From positions 31,062,001 to 31,126,000 of the forward strand of contig OU612068.1 of the NCBI GenBank assembly GCA_914767715.1: DNA of 64,000 bases. Reading direction: 5' to 3'. The stretch is from Membranipora membranacea. Taxonomy: Eukaryota; Bryozoa; Gymnolaemata; Cheilostomatida; Membraniporidae. A program made the translations under genes and the position numbers. The notes under the pieces were generated by a model, which made no database searches, was not told the origin of the DNA, and saw nothing but the letters and a program-made list of their open reading frames with translations. Below, piece after piece: positions 37,653 to 51,176 of this stretch; position 1 is the stretch's first letter; the number at the start of each line of letters is the position of its first letter.

Positions 37653-40600
37653 ATGACTTTATCTACCAACATTATGAGATGTATCATATTAACTTCATTC
37701 ACAGGTTAGTTAGTTAGTTATGTCTATGCATATCAAAATTATGAGTAAATTTACAATCCTACAAACAAATACTTATACTACTAACTAAACTAAGTTACTC
37801 TACTAGACATGTCCCTGCCCTCACCACTCTCTTCAATCTTATCAGGGCAGGGCCTTTGACTTTTTTTCTATCTCCAATTCACTACATTCTTTTTGCTCTA
37901 GCCTGTTATAATATTCCATTGTTGTTTGTTTGGAATAGATTGCAGTCTTCAACTTGTATTATTCTCTCTCTTTGATCACATATATATATGAATATGATGG
38001 CTGAAACTTCTTATTAATATTACAGCTGCTACTGCAGACAAAGTGGAGATGAGAATTGTTGATGAGCCGACATCGTATTCATGGCAAAACAAGTGAGCTA
38101 CTTATTTGACAGTTAGAGCTGTGCTGGTTGTGATTCATGGAATGCTGTCGTATATACTAAAACTGCCTTTAGTATGAACAGATAACTGTGCCCCTGGTCT
38201 TGAAATATCTGACAGTTGCAACGTCATATCGTTTTTATGTTCACATCTATCCTCAGATCAGTTGAAGGTTGTATGTAAACAATGTACCTCAATACAAACC
38301 GTTCTGCACTTTGAGGTTGCAAACCTTCATCAATTCACTGATCAATCAATGCGGACCTGTTTGGGTTACTATCAGTATTTATAATCACAATGTTGACTTT
38401 GTGCCGACTTCTAAGGCTGCAATCGATCAGAGGATTTTGGAGATCCTGTTTTTTGATTTGCCACCAGTTGCATAAACATATTGTCATAATATAGAACCTA
38501 TTTAAATCTACATACTGTTCATAGGTGGAAGCGCAACAGGAAAAGTTTCTACAAATGCAAATAATTATACTGTTTTGAAAACACTCTGAAAAGAAAGTTT
38601 GATGTGACTATGCTCAACAGTATAGCTGTCACATCTATTCTGATGTCCCTGGACTGGTAGGTCTAGGCAGAAGAGCGTTCTAAGTTTTATGTGATCTGAG
38701 TTTGTCATGCTATATCAACACGCATCTTGTAATGACAAATTAATGGATTTCCTACAGCAACGCTGAAGAAAAGGCAGAGAAAATGAAGATGAGAGTGGAT
38801 CCCTCCCCTTTCTCTGGCCCTGAACATTTGAGGAGGCTTGATAAAAGATGCTTCAAAAAGACTCTTAGCAAGTAGGTCACTTTATGTATTCTGATATCAA
38901 TGGCAATGGCAATGATTGTTACCTTGCTGTAGAGTGCGTTCATAATAGAAGTTAATTACTGCTGCCACCCGCCTCGGTCTAGAGAGCTTTAATCTCCTCA
39001 AACAATGAACTCCCTCTTCCAGAGAAGAGGGAGTTAATTGCCTCAAATATGTGTAGATTAATGTTAAATTGAAGCTTTCCGGCTGATGAACTACGTTTTT
39101 CCCTGATCATTATTTTTTTGGGAATGACTTGGTCACCGTAAAAGTGTTCTGTTTATTGGTTGTTCTTATTTGTAACTGATATCTACTTACATGCCTATAT
39201 ACAACAAACCAAATACAAGCAGACTGTAAGTATGAACCAGCTAGGCTGCTAAGTATCTTTTACTTACATAAATTTTGTAGTTCTAGTTCAGTGTTTTCTT
39301 GTTGGGATCTTCCCACAGTCTGGCTAGCCACCTGATTGACTCTCTTCTATGATATCAGCCTCTGACTTATGAAACATGTGATAGAGTCATCACAATAAGC
39401 GTCAGGCTCTGTACGATATCAAAACCTATACAATACTGGAACTAATTTTAGTAAACATTAATGGAAGGTTTGATCCCTTTTGCTCCAAGTTGTACCGCTC
39501 ATGTCAGGTTCACAGTGATAATTGAGATATGGCCGACCATGCTGAGAGATACCATATGCGGGCAATATTTGTATTTGCAGATATGAATATGAGTTCTGTC
39601 CATTCTCAAACATGACTCAAAAGGAAATAGATACCACAGCATGGAATCCTTACCAAGGAATACTGGGGTAAGTGCTATCTTGTCATTGTCAAATAAGCTC
39701 AGAATCATATGCCATCGTGTAAGATATCTTAATTAATTCAGATTTTATCACCATTGTACCATGTTTGTGATTCTCAGGGTCTGGCAGGAGTGGAATATTA
39801 AGGATAATAAGTTCACATCCATGAGGATGCTTATGGGTGAGCAGTGTGGAGCCAATCCACGTCAGGCAGAGGTAAAGTTAAATAACACTGATGTATAAAT
39901 AGCTTCTCCCATTATCACTCCAATTTTTAAATTAGTTTATGTGCAGGCATACTTACTAGGCATACTTACTAGGCATACTTACTAGGCATACTTACTAGGC
40001 ATACTTACTAGGCATACTTACTAGGCTACAGTTATAAATATATTTCATCCACTCATAGTCCCAAGTGTACAGTACTAGTATTATAAACTAAATCTTCATG
40101 TTGGATGAGTGTATCTGATTTCATGTAATGGATATATTTTTTGTTCATTACATGTTAGATCATATTGCGTTGTGGAGAAACACATGAAATTGCCAACGTC
40201 ACAGAGCCTCAACACTGTGAATATGCGATCACATTTCTGACACCTCTAGTCTGCCACGATCACTCCCTATTAGTATACCCAACACTGGAACAGAGCCTTC
40301 GGACTAGATGGGACCAACTTAAATCTGAGCTCTTATCAGATGAAATCACAGAAAAGGTTTGAAAATACCATTCTGCTATCGCATGACCTTTTTCCTGTAA
40401 ATAAAAGTCCAGTTGAGTAAAATGTCAAATTGAAACCGATGACACAAATGAGTGTATCAGTGGCACCTGTAGCAGGGAGTTTTCTGCCTTAAACTGTAAG
40501 AAATAAAACATATGAATGTAAAAAACTTATGTCACCTCTCTCATTAGACAGACAACTCCTAATATAATTATTCAGACTATGATAACAACCAACCGCAGTT

Positions 40601-41174
40601 CTGACTTATTGCATATATTTTTGTTATCTATTTCAGGGTTATAAGGTAGCACTCAATAAAATATTCCAAGATGGTGGACTCAAAATGAAACCGAAAGGAG
40701 AGATTATCCCTCCAATGTTAAAGAAAACTGATAGCAACAGCAAATCAAATAAATATACCAACATAGACATCTGTAACACAGTATGTATGCTCTTATGATG
40801 ATTAGGTTCTCGGACTTCATCACATTGATATAATGAGAGTTAAACCTCTTGATAGCGAAGTTATGCTGCAGTATGATAAAACTCGTCAACTTTGCATACA
40901 AAGGTTATTTTACCTCCCAATATAGGTAAAACTTCTTAAAATGGTGTGTATCATTAACCTAAAATTATCAAAAATTGTTTGAACTATCATATATTTTGTT
41001 CTCTTTTGAATTTATGAAAAATGAAGTCTCTGAAAAATGAAAATATCTTTGGCTAGAGATTTTTCAGAGAATGCGAGGTGTTTGATGGAATTATCCGCTT
41101 TTTTACAGGAGTATGAGGAATTAAAGGCGGAGCTTGAGCAGACTAAGGCTCAGTTACAGAGGTTTCTCTCATAA
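37653..41174 (+). CDS. GNPTG: N-acetylglucosamine-1-phosphotransferase subunit gamma
   Basis: Accessory subunit of the Golgi enzyme that starts the mannose-6-phosphate tag on lysosomal hydrolases. Eight exons (37653-37704, 38026-38092, 38758-38871, 39581-39667, 39778-39871, 40159-40356, 40637-40780, 41109-41174) join in phase to 273 residues; human GNPTG is 305. The first exon is a short hydrophobic leader ([17 protein letters not shown]), read as a signal peptide. Its placement rests on phase and splice signals, so it is less sure than the rest. The body matches GNPTG closely: [61 protein letters not shown] and [17 protein letters not shown], covering the mannose-6-phosphate-receptor-homology region with paired cysteines. 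The C-terminus is a short helix ([19 protein letters not shown]). No GNPTAB is present in the window. Confidence 0.95.
39008..39035. repeat. Small hairpin in a GNPTG intron
   Basis: Perfect 11-bp arms AACTCCCTCTT and AAGAGGGAGTT around a 6-nt loop. Confidence 0.5.
39948..40026. repeat. 13-bp minisatellite in a GNPTG intron
   Basis: About six head-to-tail copies of GCATACTTACTAG, with no visible divergence between units. Confidence 0.9.
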
Positions 41175-43221
41175 AGAGAGAGGATTATTAGAATCTCATG
41201 CTCTGTAATCTCTACTCATGTATCACAGTAATCACTTCACACACCTTCCGTCCGCCTGAAGAAGATGGTCATAGGGACATGAGTTTTATCTTGTGTATTG
41301 CTATTACTGGAGATGGTAAACCTTATTGACATGAATAGGACACTGTCCACCTAGCTTTTTCGCAGCATCACTCATTTGCCTCTGTCTCATTATAAACTGT
41401 TGAATTGATATACTGATCTGTCACCGCCACAATATATATTCATATTTCATTAAGTGGTTAGGACAGCTATGTTCTTCACAAACATATAAAAACCTTTTCT
41501 TTTCCATGCTATGCAAAAATACTGTGTCTAGCCCTTATTATGAAGCTTTCATCCAATGAACAATCTTAACAAGTCTTGTATGGGAAAGAACAGTGAGGTA
41601 GTCATTATTAATTATGGATAAACAAATATTTTCACTAGTAAAAACACATGCATATGGAAAATAACAGCTATTTGTTTTTTTTCTAATAGGAGCCCATTTA
41701 CTGTTAGCTGCACAAAAAAGTAATCTGTGTCCCTATGTGTCACTAGGCCTGTCATTAATTTCTCCTGCAACCCCTTTGAAGATTTTTTTTATTAAAGTGC
41801 AATCAGAACCTCCTCCAATCCAATTGAAATTGTGAGTCTGTTGTCCAACACATCGTATGATGTCAGTGTTATTATATGAGAAAATAAAACAAAACCAGAA
41901 ATAAAGTTGAAAGTAATGATTGTTCTGTTTGGCTTTGAAATAAATAATAAATGCATGTTATGATTCAGAATGGGGATGAAGAATAAGAGTCTCTTGTGAA
42001 TAAACTCATCTAATTTTTAGAGGCTCGAGTGACAGGCCAATGTCAGCACAGTGCTTAAAATATCCCTTGTACCCACATGAAATACCCCACTAAATGTATC
42101 CTTACTAATTGCATGCTAATTGCAGCCATTTCCTGCCTTTCCATCCCTAAGTGAGATTACCATATTAGCTGTGTCAACTTGCACAAATTTGTTGCAATGC
42201 AATCTAGTAGGCGATATTGATTGTGGATGAGGCGCTACAGATATACACGGGTTCATCTAGTTGCCAAGTTTTTGCTCCTTGTCCGATCGGCTCCAACCCA
42301 GTAATACTAAATAATTGGAACCTTTGCATCTTGGTAACAGGGGCCTCATTTGGCTAATGCTAAGGCATGACAACAGTTGGTGACAATGTACTAAAGACAA
42401 TTGTATCAGGATCTGATGTTATGGCTAAAGGCCACTATGATGAATGGTGAGTCCTGCCAAATTACACACGATAACTCTCTAATTAAAATTAGTTAAATAA
42501 CGGTCATTAGGTAACAGAACATTTTAGATTAACATTATAAATTATTATGATACAATTAATTATTCTGGATAAATATAAAATTTTCCTGCCCTATGTGTGA
42601 ATGTTTTATCTCCAAAAGTTCATAGACCACATACTCTCTTCTGTAAATCAGCGGTATTTTTCGAAAGTGATTTTGAGATAATTATTTTCTAAATTCTGTG
42701 TATAATCTATTTTCGGATTGGTATTCAGAAAAAATACACATAAAATGGGCAAAATGTGGTGATTAAATCCGTTGCTGCATTTTTGGGCTATTATAAAGAT
42801 TGCAGATGGTTGCAAAACCTTGTGACAAAAAGGCGAATGTATGGGAGAAATGCGTTGTGTACCTGGTATTTTACATTTCCAGGTGATAGAACCTGAATTT
42901 GTTCTGTGTTTATTTGTGTCTTAAAAGTTACGTTGCTGTGTGGTTGATATTGAAATGTAAACATGTTGTTGATATCATAATAATTTTCACACACAACTTT
43001 AAATATTTTCCCTTCTTCTAATGAGAAAAGATTAATAAAGTGAGCTTGATAAACTTATCCATAATCAATATAATATTCACGCGAATGTACTACTGGTAAA
43101 TATTTTGGCTAACAGTCTGAAGTCTAGAAGTCTGTCTGGAGCCTATTGTATGTTAGGAATCCTAAATTCCAGCTAACATTTTAGTTTGGAATTGGACGGC
43201 CAATCACTCAGAAAGAAAAAA
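41175..43221. other. Intergenic between GNPTG and the DEG/ENaC gene
   Basis: Presumed 3' UTR of GNPTG (an AATAAA-type stretch near 41885) and upstream region of the channel gene. No other gene seen. Confidence 0.5.
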
Positions 43222-46200
43222 ATGGCTAATATTGCAAAAAGATGGAAGGAAGATCTTAGTAATTTTACGAGTAATACCACAGCACATGGCATTCCGCGTA
43301 TTGCGAGGACTGACCAACCTTGCTGGTAGGTTCAATATTTTTATGGTGTTTGTCGATAAATTTGTTGTTTGATTTGACTTGAAATTTAGAGATGAGTGTA
43401 TTGAAATAAATACAAGTTTTGTGCCTTTTTGCGATTTTGTGTGATGACTTTATGGTACGATGTTGCTTCTTCACAGTCAATTCACATGGTACAGCTCTTG
43501 TTGCCAATGTTTTATAGGTATAGGCTGATATGGGCTGTGTTTATTACTGCTGCCATGGCACTATCTATCTTTAACTGTGAGGAGAGGCTTCGGGAGTACT
43601 TCTCTCACCCGTTCCAGATTGTTGAAACTTTTGAACCTCAGTCTAGGATACAGTTTCCTGCTGTGACGTTCTGTTCTGCATTTCCTCTGCCTGTCATTGG
43701 CAAAGGCTATGATCTTACCAGAGCCAGGTTAGATGAGTTGAAGGAAGCCCAATGCTACAACAGGAGTAAAAGCGAGGCTCTAAGTGACCAGGTAAAAAAC
43801 TAGTAACTGATCACTGCTTATGGTGAAACATAAACAAATAAGGTTTTATTAAACTATCAAATTTTCAGATATCAGATTTTTCCTTTTCAAATGGTGTTGC
43901 GTCAGAACGCCACGTTTTAAATGATCAAAGCAAACACACCTCTCAGGGATGTTTACAGCATAGTCGATCACAGTACTTCATGAAAATATTAGCGAAAAGT
44001 GCAACATACATTTTTCCATCAAATTTAATACTGCTATAATTGAATATGGCATCTCTGATTTTCTGCAACACCTTTTTGGCCTTTTTACGCCACATATACT
44101 ATGTGCATGTAATTATGTAATAATGTATTCAGCCAATATTGCTGTTGATGCAGCTAAAACACGAAAGGAATAAGATAGTCTGGCAGCTAGTTCTAAGTTT
44201 TTTCAATGTAAAAATATTGCAGAACTACTGCAGAACTAGCTGCCAGACTTAATATTACTTTGATCTTTCGATATTCTTTGATGGTTGTTCATGAAAGTGA
44301 TTGCTGTCGTAGGGCCCCCACCCCCACAATGACCATCTATGGCCTATGCCTATGGCTTATTCATAAACAGCATTTCAAAATAAAATATTTTAGCAAAAAC
44401 ATAGAATTCATATCAGTTACTTGAAGTGTGCATACTTGACTTTTTTCCCACCCCTCCTTTCTCTGTCGTTCCCGCGTGAGTGCAACTAAACTGGTTCTTT
44501 TACGACCTTCGTGCCATTGAAAATCATCAGTAAAGAGACAAAATTAGATGTGAAACGGTGAAGAAGATGAGGTCACCTCATCATTTAACATTACATGCAT
44601 TTCTTGTGCAAATCTCTAGTCGACTCAATATGGTAGTGAAAAACCATTTGCTTAAATATGTTTTTTTACAGCTTGGTTCATCAGAGGAGGTTATGCTGTT
44701 TAGTGTTGCTGGTGGTAACTTAACCGATCTGGGATTCACAGCGGATTCCCTTATACCAAGATGCAGATTTTCGAATCAACACTGTTCAGCCTCCAATTTT
44801 ACCAGGTAAAGTTGTTACTACAGGCACCAGGGCTGTAGGTTTTTAACATGGGATTTGAAAAGCTCAAGCACTTTTGTATATGTGAATAGATACCTGTAGA
44901 CAGTAATTCAGTTCCACCAAGTTGTATTGAATGCCAATTAAACACTTTAAAAACCTTTTACTCTCTCTATTGCATCATTAGCTTTGGATTTTGGAAGTTG
45001 GCCGTAATTGGATGCGATTAGGAAATGTGCTTATATCACTTCATAACTGCATATTGATTTCTACTGAACATAAACACAATTTTTACTATACAAATTTTAA
45101 TTTTATTGACCAATCAAGAGTTGAGGACATGATCAGGAGCCTGCCAAGGGCTAGCGATTTCCATAATCTTCCCTAATGTAATGGAGAGGACACATGATCA
45201 AAACCATACAATTTTGATGGTCCTTTTGTACCCTAGAAGAGTAAAGTGTTTGCACAGGACAGGAGGAAAATTCCGCCATTTTGCATGAGCATGAAATCTT
45301 TAACTTGCATAGACCACATGGGTAACTTCTATGCGGAGGACTCCACATTATTACCGCCCGATCACTGGGTCCTAGCTAGCTCTGGCTAATTACTCACCTC
45401 CTAACATTAAGTCAAGCCAGACTAGCTAACATATACTCCTCTAGGATAAATTTGCAAAGGATTTATGTTTGAGAATAGCCCAAAATTTTCAAAGAATAAA
45501 CTAATGGCAGAATTTTCAAACCCCTCCGTCAGTTTAGTTCAATATTTATATTCACGCTTTCTGATGTACAAATATTTCAAACAGTATTATTTGTCAAAAC
45601 TCTTTATAAAAAGTTGAAAACCCAAACCATAGAAACGACCACTGATTCCTTTCATTCATCATTTCATTTATCTGCAGGTACATAGACCCAGATTTCTTCA
45701 ACTGCTACACATTTAACACAGACAAAATAGCCACGGCAAATTCAAATCTCGATGTTTTGTTATATATCAGAAATTCAGGGCAGACATATAACTACACTGA
45801 TGTGTTGGAGTTCTTCGCCTCTGGTGCTTTTGTTCAGGTTTGTTACATACATGAACTGTTTTTGTGTTTTTCATAGCTAGACAGAATGAACCACAAACAA
45901 CCTATAGCAGAGTTATAATTGAATTATGAATTCTTTTCCTCCTTTGAGTTAACAAATTCTTGGCCAGTAAGCTGATTTGGATTCCTTGCGTATTTCTCTA
46001 ATAAAGAAGCAAAGAAGTTTTGGAGCTGCTAAAATCTAATGTTTTATAGGTACATGAGTCGAATATTCATCCTAGTCCTCTAGTGCTAGGCCGAGCAATG
46101 ACTGCAGGTACCTTCAACCATCTATCACTAAAAACAACGAAGAGCAAGTTACTCAAACATCCTGTCAGCACTAACTGTACAAATGACAGCATACCTGAAG

Positions 46201-47368
46201 TCAACTACAGGTTAAGCAACTTACTATATATACCCCATTCTCCCTGATATACCTATACAACTAAAATTTCAACTAAGTCAAGAAATTGCTCCAAACAGGC
46301 CTGGAGCAAAAGAGTCAACTTACTCAATTATTCACCTTTCGCACTTGTTTCTGGCTATTTTTGATCGGAACTATATCACTTCTAATAGAAACTTTGGACC
46401 TAGAGCTGGATAAAAAGAGACTGTCATATAATGCTAAGTCACTCAATTCCCAACTCCTAAATCCAGAAGAACACGGTCCACGGTCCATGTTAACCAGGTC
46501 ATAGGAAACATTTGTCAAAGTTGTCATGGTCAGAGTTATGCCTCCATTATTCAAGGAAAACGATTCCCGAGTTTTTTATGTTTGCTTCTCAGGTTATACC
46601 TTGTAAATCGCTATCTCAATTTGTATACAAAATTATCGAGAAGGATTTCCGTTCCCTATTCTCAGTGATTCTGAATTCTTTGTTGTGTTCTGAATGGCTG
46701 CAAACAAAAGCAATCATTGGCTTGCACATATTATTTTCAGATATAATGTGGATGTATGTTATAAAACTTGTCAGCAGAAACTGATTACGGAAAAGTGTGG
46801 GTGTTCCTACGCTGGAGTGCATATAGAGAAACCTGCAGAGTATGGAGGACCCTACTGTCTGAGTGATTACTGTAACCAAACCCTTGTAAGGCAGCAGGCG
46901 AAGTGCTTAGTGGAGTTTTACGATACAATCGATCTGAACTCGGAATGCCTGCAATGTAAGATGCCAAGATGCGTAAGATGGGACTTCCAGGTATCTCATT
47001 CAATGATTGACTATTTTCTACACATTTCTGCTCAGGATTTTGCTGAGGACATGCTTCCCCCTGATCATCCAGCCATAGAAGATATGATTGACATGTATGG
47101 AAATCTCTCTAACGTTCCAGATAACTTTATCTCCAGTAACTTTATATCAGTGAGAGTAACTTTTGCTGACCTCCACATACTACATCGCACCGCTGTTACT
47201 CAGATGACGGCATATTCTCTTTTCTCGGATCTCGGAGGAGCGTTTAGTTTTTGGATCGGGTTTTCAATAATGACCTTTGTGGAGATTATTGAGTGGCTAG
47301 TGAGAATGCTGCTTAGTATCAGACCTAGGAGTAAAACAAAGCACTCCTCACCGTCTGCGGGTCTGTAA
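43222..47368 (+). CDS. DEG/ENaC family sodium channel subunit
   Basis: Trimeric plasma-membrane cation channel subunit. Six exons (43222-43325, 43518-43791, 44672-44805, 45678-45837, 46050-46210, 46741-47368) join in phase to 486 residues, normal for the family. The cytosolic N-terminus carries the conserved His-Gly gating pair (AHGIPRI, H22-G23). TM1 follows at about 36-53, then FPAVTFCSAFPLP after TM1. The extracellular Cys-rich region includes CYKTCQQKLITEKCGCSYA. Before TM2 is the typical SLFSDLGG. TM2 has the G-x-S selectivity filter as GFS (451-453), then a conserved Glu (E459). Several N-glycosylation sequons lie in the ectodomain. The gate stimulus (acid, peptide or mechanical) cannot be inferred. 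Exon 5 is the least conserved, but its phase and splice sites fit. Confidence 0.95.
44177..44249. repeat. 18-bp perfect inverted repeat, 37-nt loop (channel intron 2)
   Basis: Arms AGTCTGGCAGCTAGTTCT (44177-44194) and its exact reverse complement (44232-44249). The transcript could fold into a miRNA-precursor-sized hairpin; it could also be a small transposon remnant. Confidence 0.75.
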
Positions 47369-50300
47369 CCTGAGAGTCAAACACAAATTGCTGTTAGAGA
47401 ATTCACATAACTGTTATGATATTGTTATATCTGAAACTAGGGGTTTTAGAATAACCGATACAACTAAACTCAATACAATCGATAGAACAGGCTCACCTCA
47501 AATCACTGTTACAAATGTCTGACTTGCTCAAGCAAGATCTTCTCAGTACAGAGCTATCAGTGGATTGTCCTCTCCACTAGCCGCCAGCCTTCTGGGTGAC
47601 TCTACAAGTAATATAATCCTCATATGAGTAATCTAGCTGTCCTCATGAGTATACATGTTGTACAGTAGCAGTTATAAGTAGAGTCCCTTTCCCATTCTTG
47701 CCTTCTTCCTTTTTTTTCTTTTGCTCTTTATGTCGATTTTTATTTTCTGTTTTTGTTGTAGCGTCCTACAAGTTTTTGGTTGATTTGTTTGGATCCATAA
47801 TAATATTTATGTATAATGATGTATATACATATATAGTTGGTACAAAGGTATAATATGATTCCTCAGTACGAAATATGATAGTAGTCTGCACTATCTGGTT
47901 GCCGTTATATGACTGACTGGTTTCTGACTGAGACATGTTATATATACCTTTGTATTCCAACTACATGTAAAAATGTGAGTTGCCTTCACTTATGTGTGGC
48001 GGGGCAACTCCAAAGTAATATGTGATGGCTATTAGAATATGACTAATATTCAATATAGCAATATAATAATTACTTAATTCATCATATCTGTCAATGCTAC
48101 TGCTAATGTATCTAAATTGTACACATTTTTTAATTCATCAATCAATCCTGTTTGTGAGGTTTATATTCAATATTTGTATATTGGATTAAGTATCACCAAA
48201 GCACACCAATTCTCAGATTCAGGGCAATCAATCAAAGGACTGGTAGTTTTAGAATTCCCACAATTCAATAGACAGTTGTCACATGATTATAACTTGTGTG
48301 GCAACAAACGTAGCAAATTAAGTCGGAGTTGTCATATACTCGGAGAAAGCAAGACAACCCTGAAATTTGGAAATGCGATGGGTTACTTGATACTTTGTTT
48401 TGGATTGATATCAGTCTAAAAAATAACTTTAGAAAAGTTTGATTATTTTTTCGGATAGACCATGATAAGAAGTGTGAAAGTAATGAACAATAGCCATGGA
48501 GGTATGGTCTTTCACAGCCAGCCAAAAGAACACTGTTAATGACAATTAAGTTAAATTAGGTTAAATTAAGTTAATTTAGATTGTTGAGGTGTGTATTATA
48601 AAGTGATTCTGCAGGCTTCTTCCATGTACTGTTTTTGTTCTCAACCTGCCTACATAATTTGATTGTTGTCTCAAGTAATACTGAGTTTTCAAATATGTGG
48701 TCTGTGGAGAATGAATATTGTTGTGATTTTGCAGATTTATTTATCTGCTCAAATAGCTTGATATGTACGCACTTGAAATTGAAGGTAGAAAGCTTGCAGA
48801 GTTAATGGTTAAAGGGGCTGTCTTAGCTCTGTTTCGCGTGTTACAATACAATACACTATAAAGTATTTCATGAAGAGAAAACATTGCAGTGAACATCCAA
48901 TTTCTGGTCAGTTTTGTAATTTAGTCATCCTGCAGCATGGATTCCCAGGGTAGCTCAGTTGTTAATCCAGAGTCGCCTTCCCGAGGCCTCACCTCACGTG
49001 AAACATGTGAAACATTTCGGTTAGGAAAAATATGGAACCCTATAAGGTAATTGAGAATATGATCTTGTAGCCCAAACCTGTTGGACAGTATGATTTTTTT
49101 TATAGCCAAGGACCAAATCATGGTTTTTATTCTGACAGCTAATTCTGCAAGTAAAAAAATAGCCCCTCCTGCTCAGGTGTAGTGAATCGCTGCAGGAAGT
49201 CAAATTACTATCTTGTGGCTTCTAGTTAATTTGAGAAGTCCCGTTCCAAATCCATGACTCCTAGTGTGTTAAAGTAAATTAACCTTTTAGCTTGAGGTCT
49301 AGCTTCTATCTCGTAACTTGTGTAACTAGTGAAATTGACTAAACCTCTTCCAAATCTCTCAATGGTCTAAAACTAACCGTTTAGCAGTATGTCTTGTTTC
49401 TATTTCACAACTTCTAGTTAATTTGAGTAAACCTCCTTCAAATCTATTGGAAATGCAAAAACCAGCATGATAGCGGGAGGTAGAACTTCTATTCTGTTTG
49501 AGAAAACCTCCTCCAACACAAATCCCTTGGGGAGTTTATATTTAAATGTACAGCTTGTCTGAGTTATCCCGCCCCTATTAGGAGGTAGGTAACTGCCGTT
49601 TGTGTACATGATGTACAATCAGGAGGTTCAGATTTCCCCTTTCTCATTGGTCAGCATGGCATTGACTGGCCAATGAACTCCCTGATTGGTTTGGCTGAGA
49701 ATAAGCAAATGCAGGTATAAATTGGTGAAATTTGATAAATATCAAAGAAATTAGATGTAGAAATATCAATTGAGCCATAACAAATCAGATCAGATCAAAG
49801 TTCATGATATAAGGCAGAGGGAGACAGTATTTTACATAGACACTCTACATGGACTCATGTTCCCCCTGATACATTTTTCTAGACTATCTTGAAAAGCTTT
49901 AATCTCACCATCTGGTTGTTGTTATTGGGACAACAGATGCGAATAGGAGGAATTTCCAGTATCAACCACCATATTATTATTTAATACTGCCTCAGTCAAA
50001 TGAACTCCCTCTTCATTGCTCAGTCAGTCTCTGGATAAAACTAAAAGGGCCCTGACTTGCAAGAGAAAATTGAACTGGCTGACATGACTTGAGTGGTACT
50101 CTTTGTCAACCACTCGTTTGTGTCCAGTGACCAACCTCCCAAAATACTCTCTTTAGGGTGGTTGATACTTGACTTGGGCAAAATTTCAGGCTTGCAAACT
50201 ATTCCTGTGATCAAGGAGCAACAGCCTCATTACTCCTCCTTGCTATGATCATATATATATAGGGACAAGTACAGGCTTGCAAGCCCCCAAGGACCATATG

Positions 50301-51020
50301 ACGCCTCTTTGTGTGCCTTCACCTTTTAAACAATATTTGTCTAGTCATCTATTTCTGAATGATACTAACTAGTGGGTTATGGTTAAATCAGGGAGGAACC
50401 CCTTGGTTAAATGACATCACTGCAACAAGAGTGCCTGCAGCAGGGTATTCGACCCGGTGGCTGAGAGTTCTGTATGCACTGGAAACCTGGAGCAAATGTA
50501 TGCGCCTAATAGAAAAGGCTTGCTATGTCTGTATGCGCTCTACTTTTTTTATTTAATTTCTGCACATTACCAACAACATCACAAATAATGTAGGAATGAC
50601 GAGCTTAGTCAAAGTGGGGAGCTGGGGTAAGCCCCTCTGAAAGCACCTCTGATCCAAACTTTCGATGTCTCACTATAATGCATAGTAAAGTCATAGCATT
50701 TTTCTTGAAATTGTATTAGTATTGTATTAGTAGAGGAAGGAGCTAACATACTAACAAAACTTGCCTAAACATGTAGGAAAAGTCCCTATAACTGTACAGC
50801 ACTATTGGTATTTAGAGCCACAGAGTCAGTAATATTGTCATAAAAAGTTGATATCAGAACTTGTCAGAAATTACATGGAGGCAAAGATCTGTTTCATTCA
50901 GCAATGGTAACTAACTACCCATGGTGCAACTCAATCAATTGAAGTAACTGAAATCTGTACAAACGAGTCAAAGTCATTTTGAGTACAAAGATTTGATTGA
51001 TATTGTAGTGTGTTGTTTTT
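47369..51020. other. Intergenic with dispersed repeat, no gene recognised
   Basis: Follows the channel stop codon. Frames are short and lack domains. It includes the second copy of the dispersed repeat (48123-48237). Phrases such as AATGAACTCCCT recur around 49.67 and 49.98 kb and again at 39.0 kb, suggesting further old repeats. Confidence 0.5.
48123..48237 (-). repeat. Dispersed short repeat, second copy
   Basis: Matches 7171-7283 over about 110 bp (TTTTTTAATTCATC, then CAATCCTGTTTGTGAGGTTT). No clear flanking duplication was found here. Confidence 0.75.
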
Positions 51021-51132
51021 ATATCATTGTACTGTTTTGTTAGGCATACTGAGTTCTTATCATGAGTTATTTTTTTATATCATAGTACTGTTTTGTTAGG
51101 CATATTGAGTTCTTATCATGAGTTATTTTTTT
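51021..51132. repeat. 56-bp tandem duplication before the PHYH first coding exon
   Basis: Two near-identical units starting ATATCAT with GTACTGTTTTGTTAGGCATA. The second ends in TTTTTTTGGCAG, which looks like a splice acceptor for a 5' UTR exon at about 51138. Confidence 0.85.
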
Positions 51133-51176
51133 GGCAGAAAGAAGGAAGGTCTGAGAATAACAGTTTGGGGTGAGAT

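Noticed and set aside
48945-49000. tRNA-like start (GGGTAGCTCAGTTG, resembling an A box)
   Set aside because: No B box (GGTTCGAnTCC) at the right distance and no acceptor stem pairing; not called as tRNA or SINE head.
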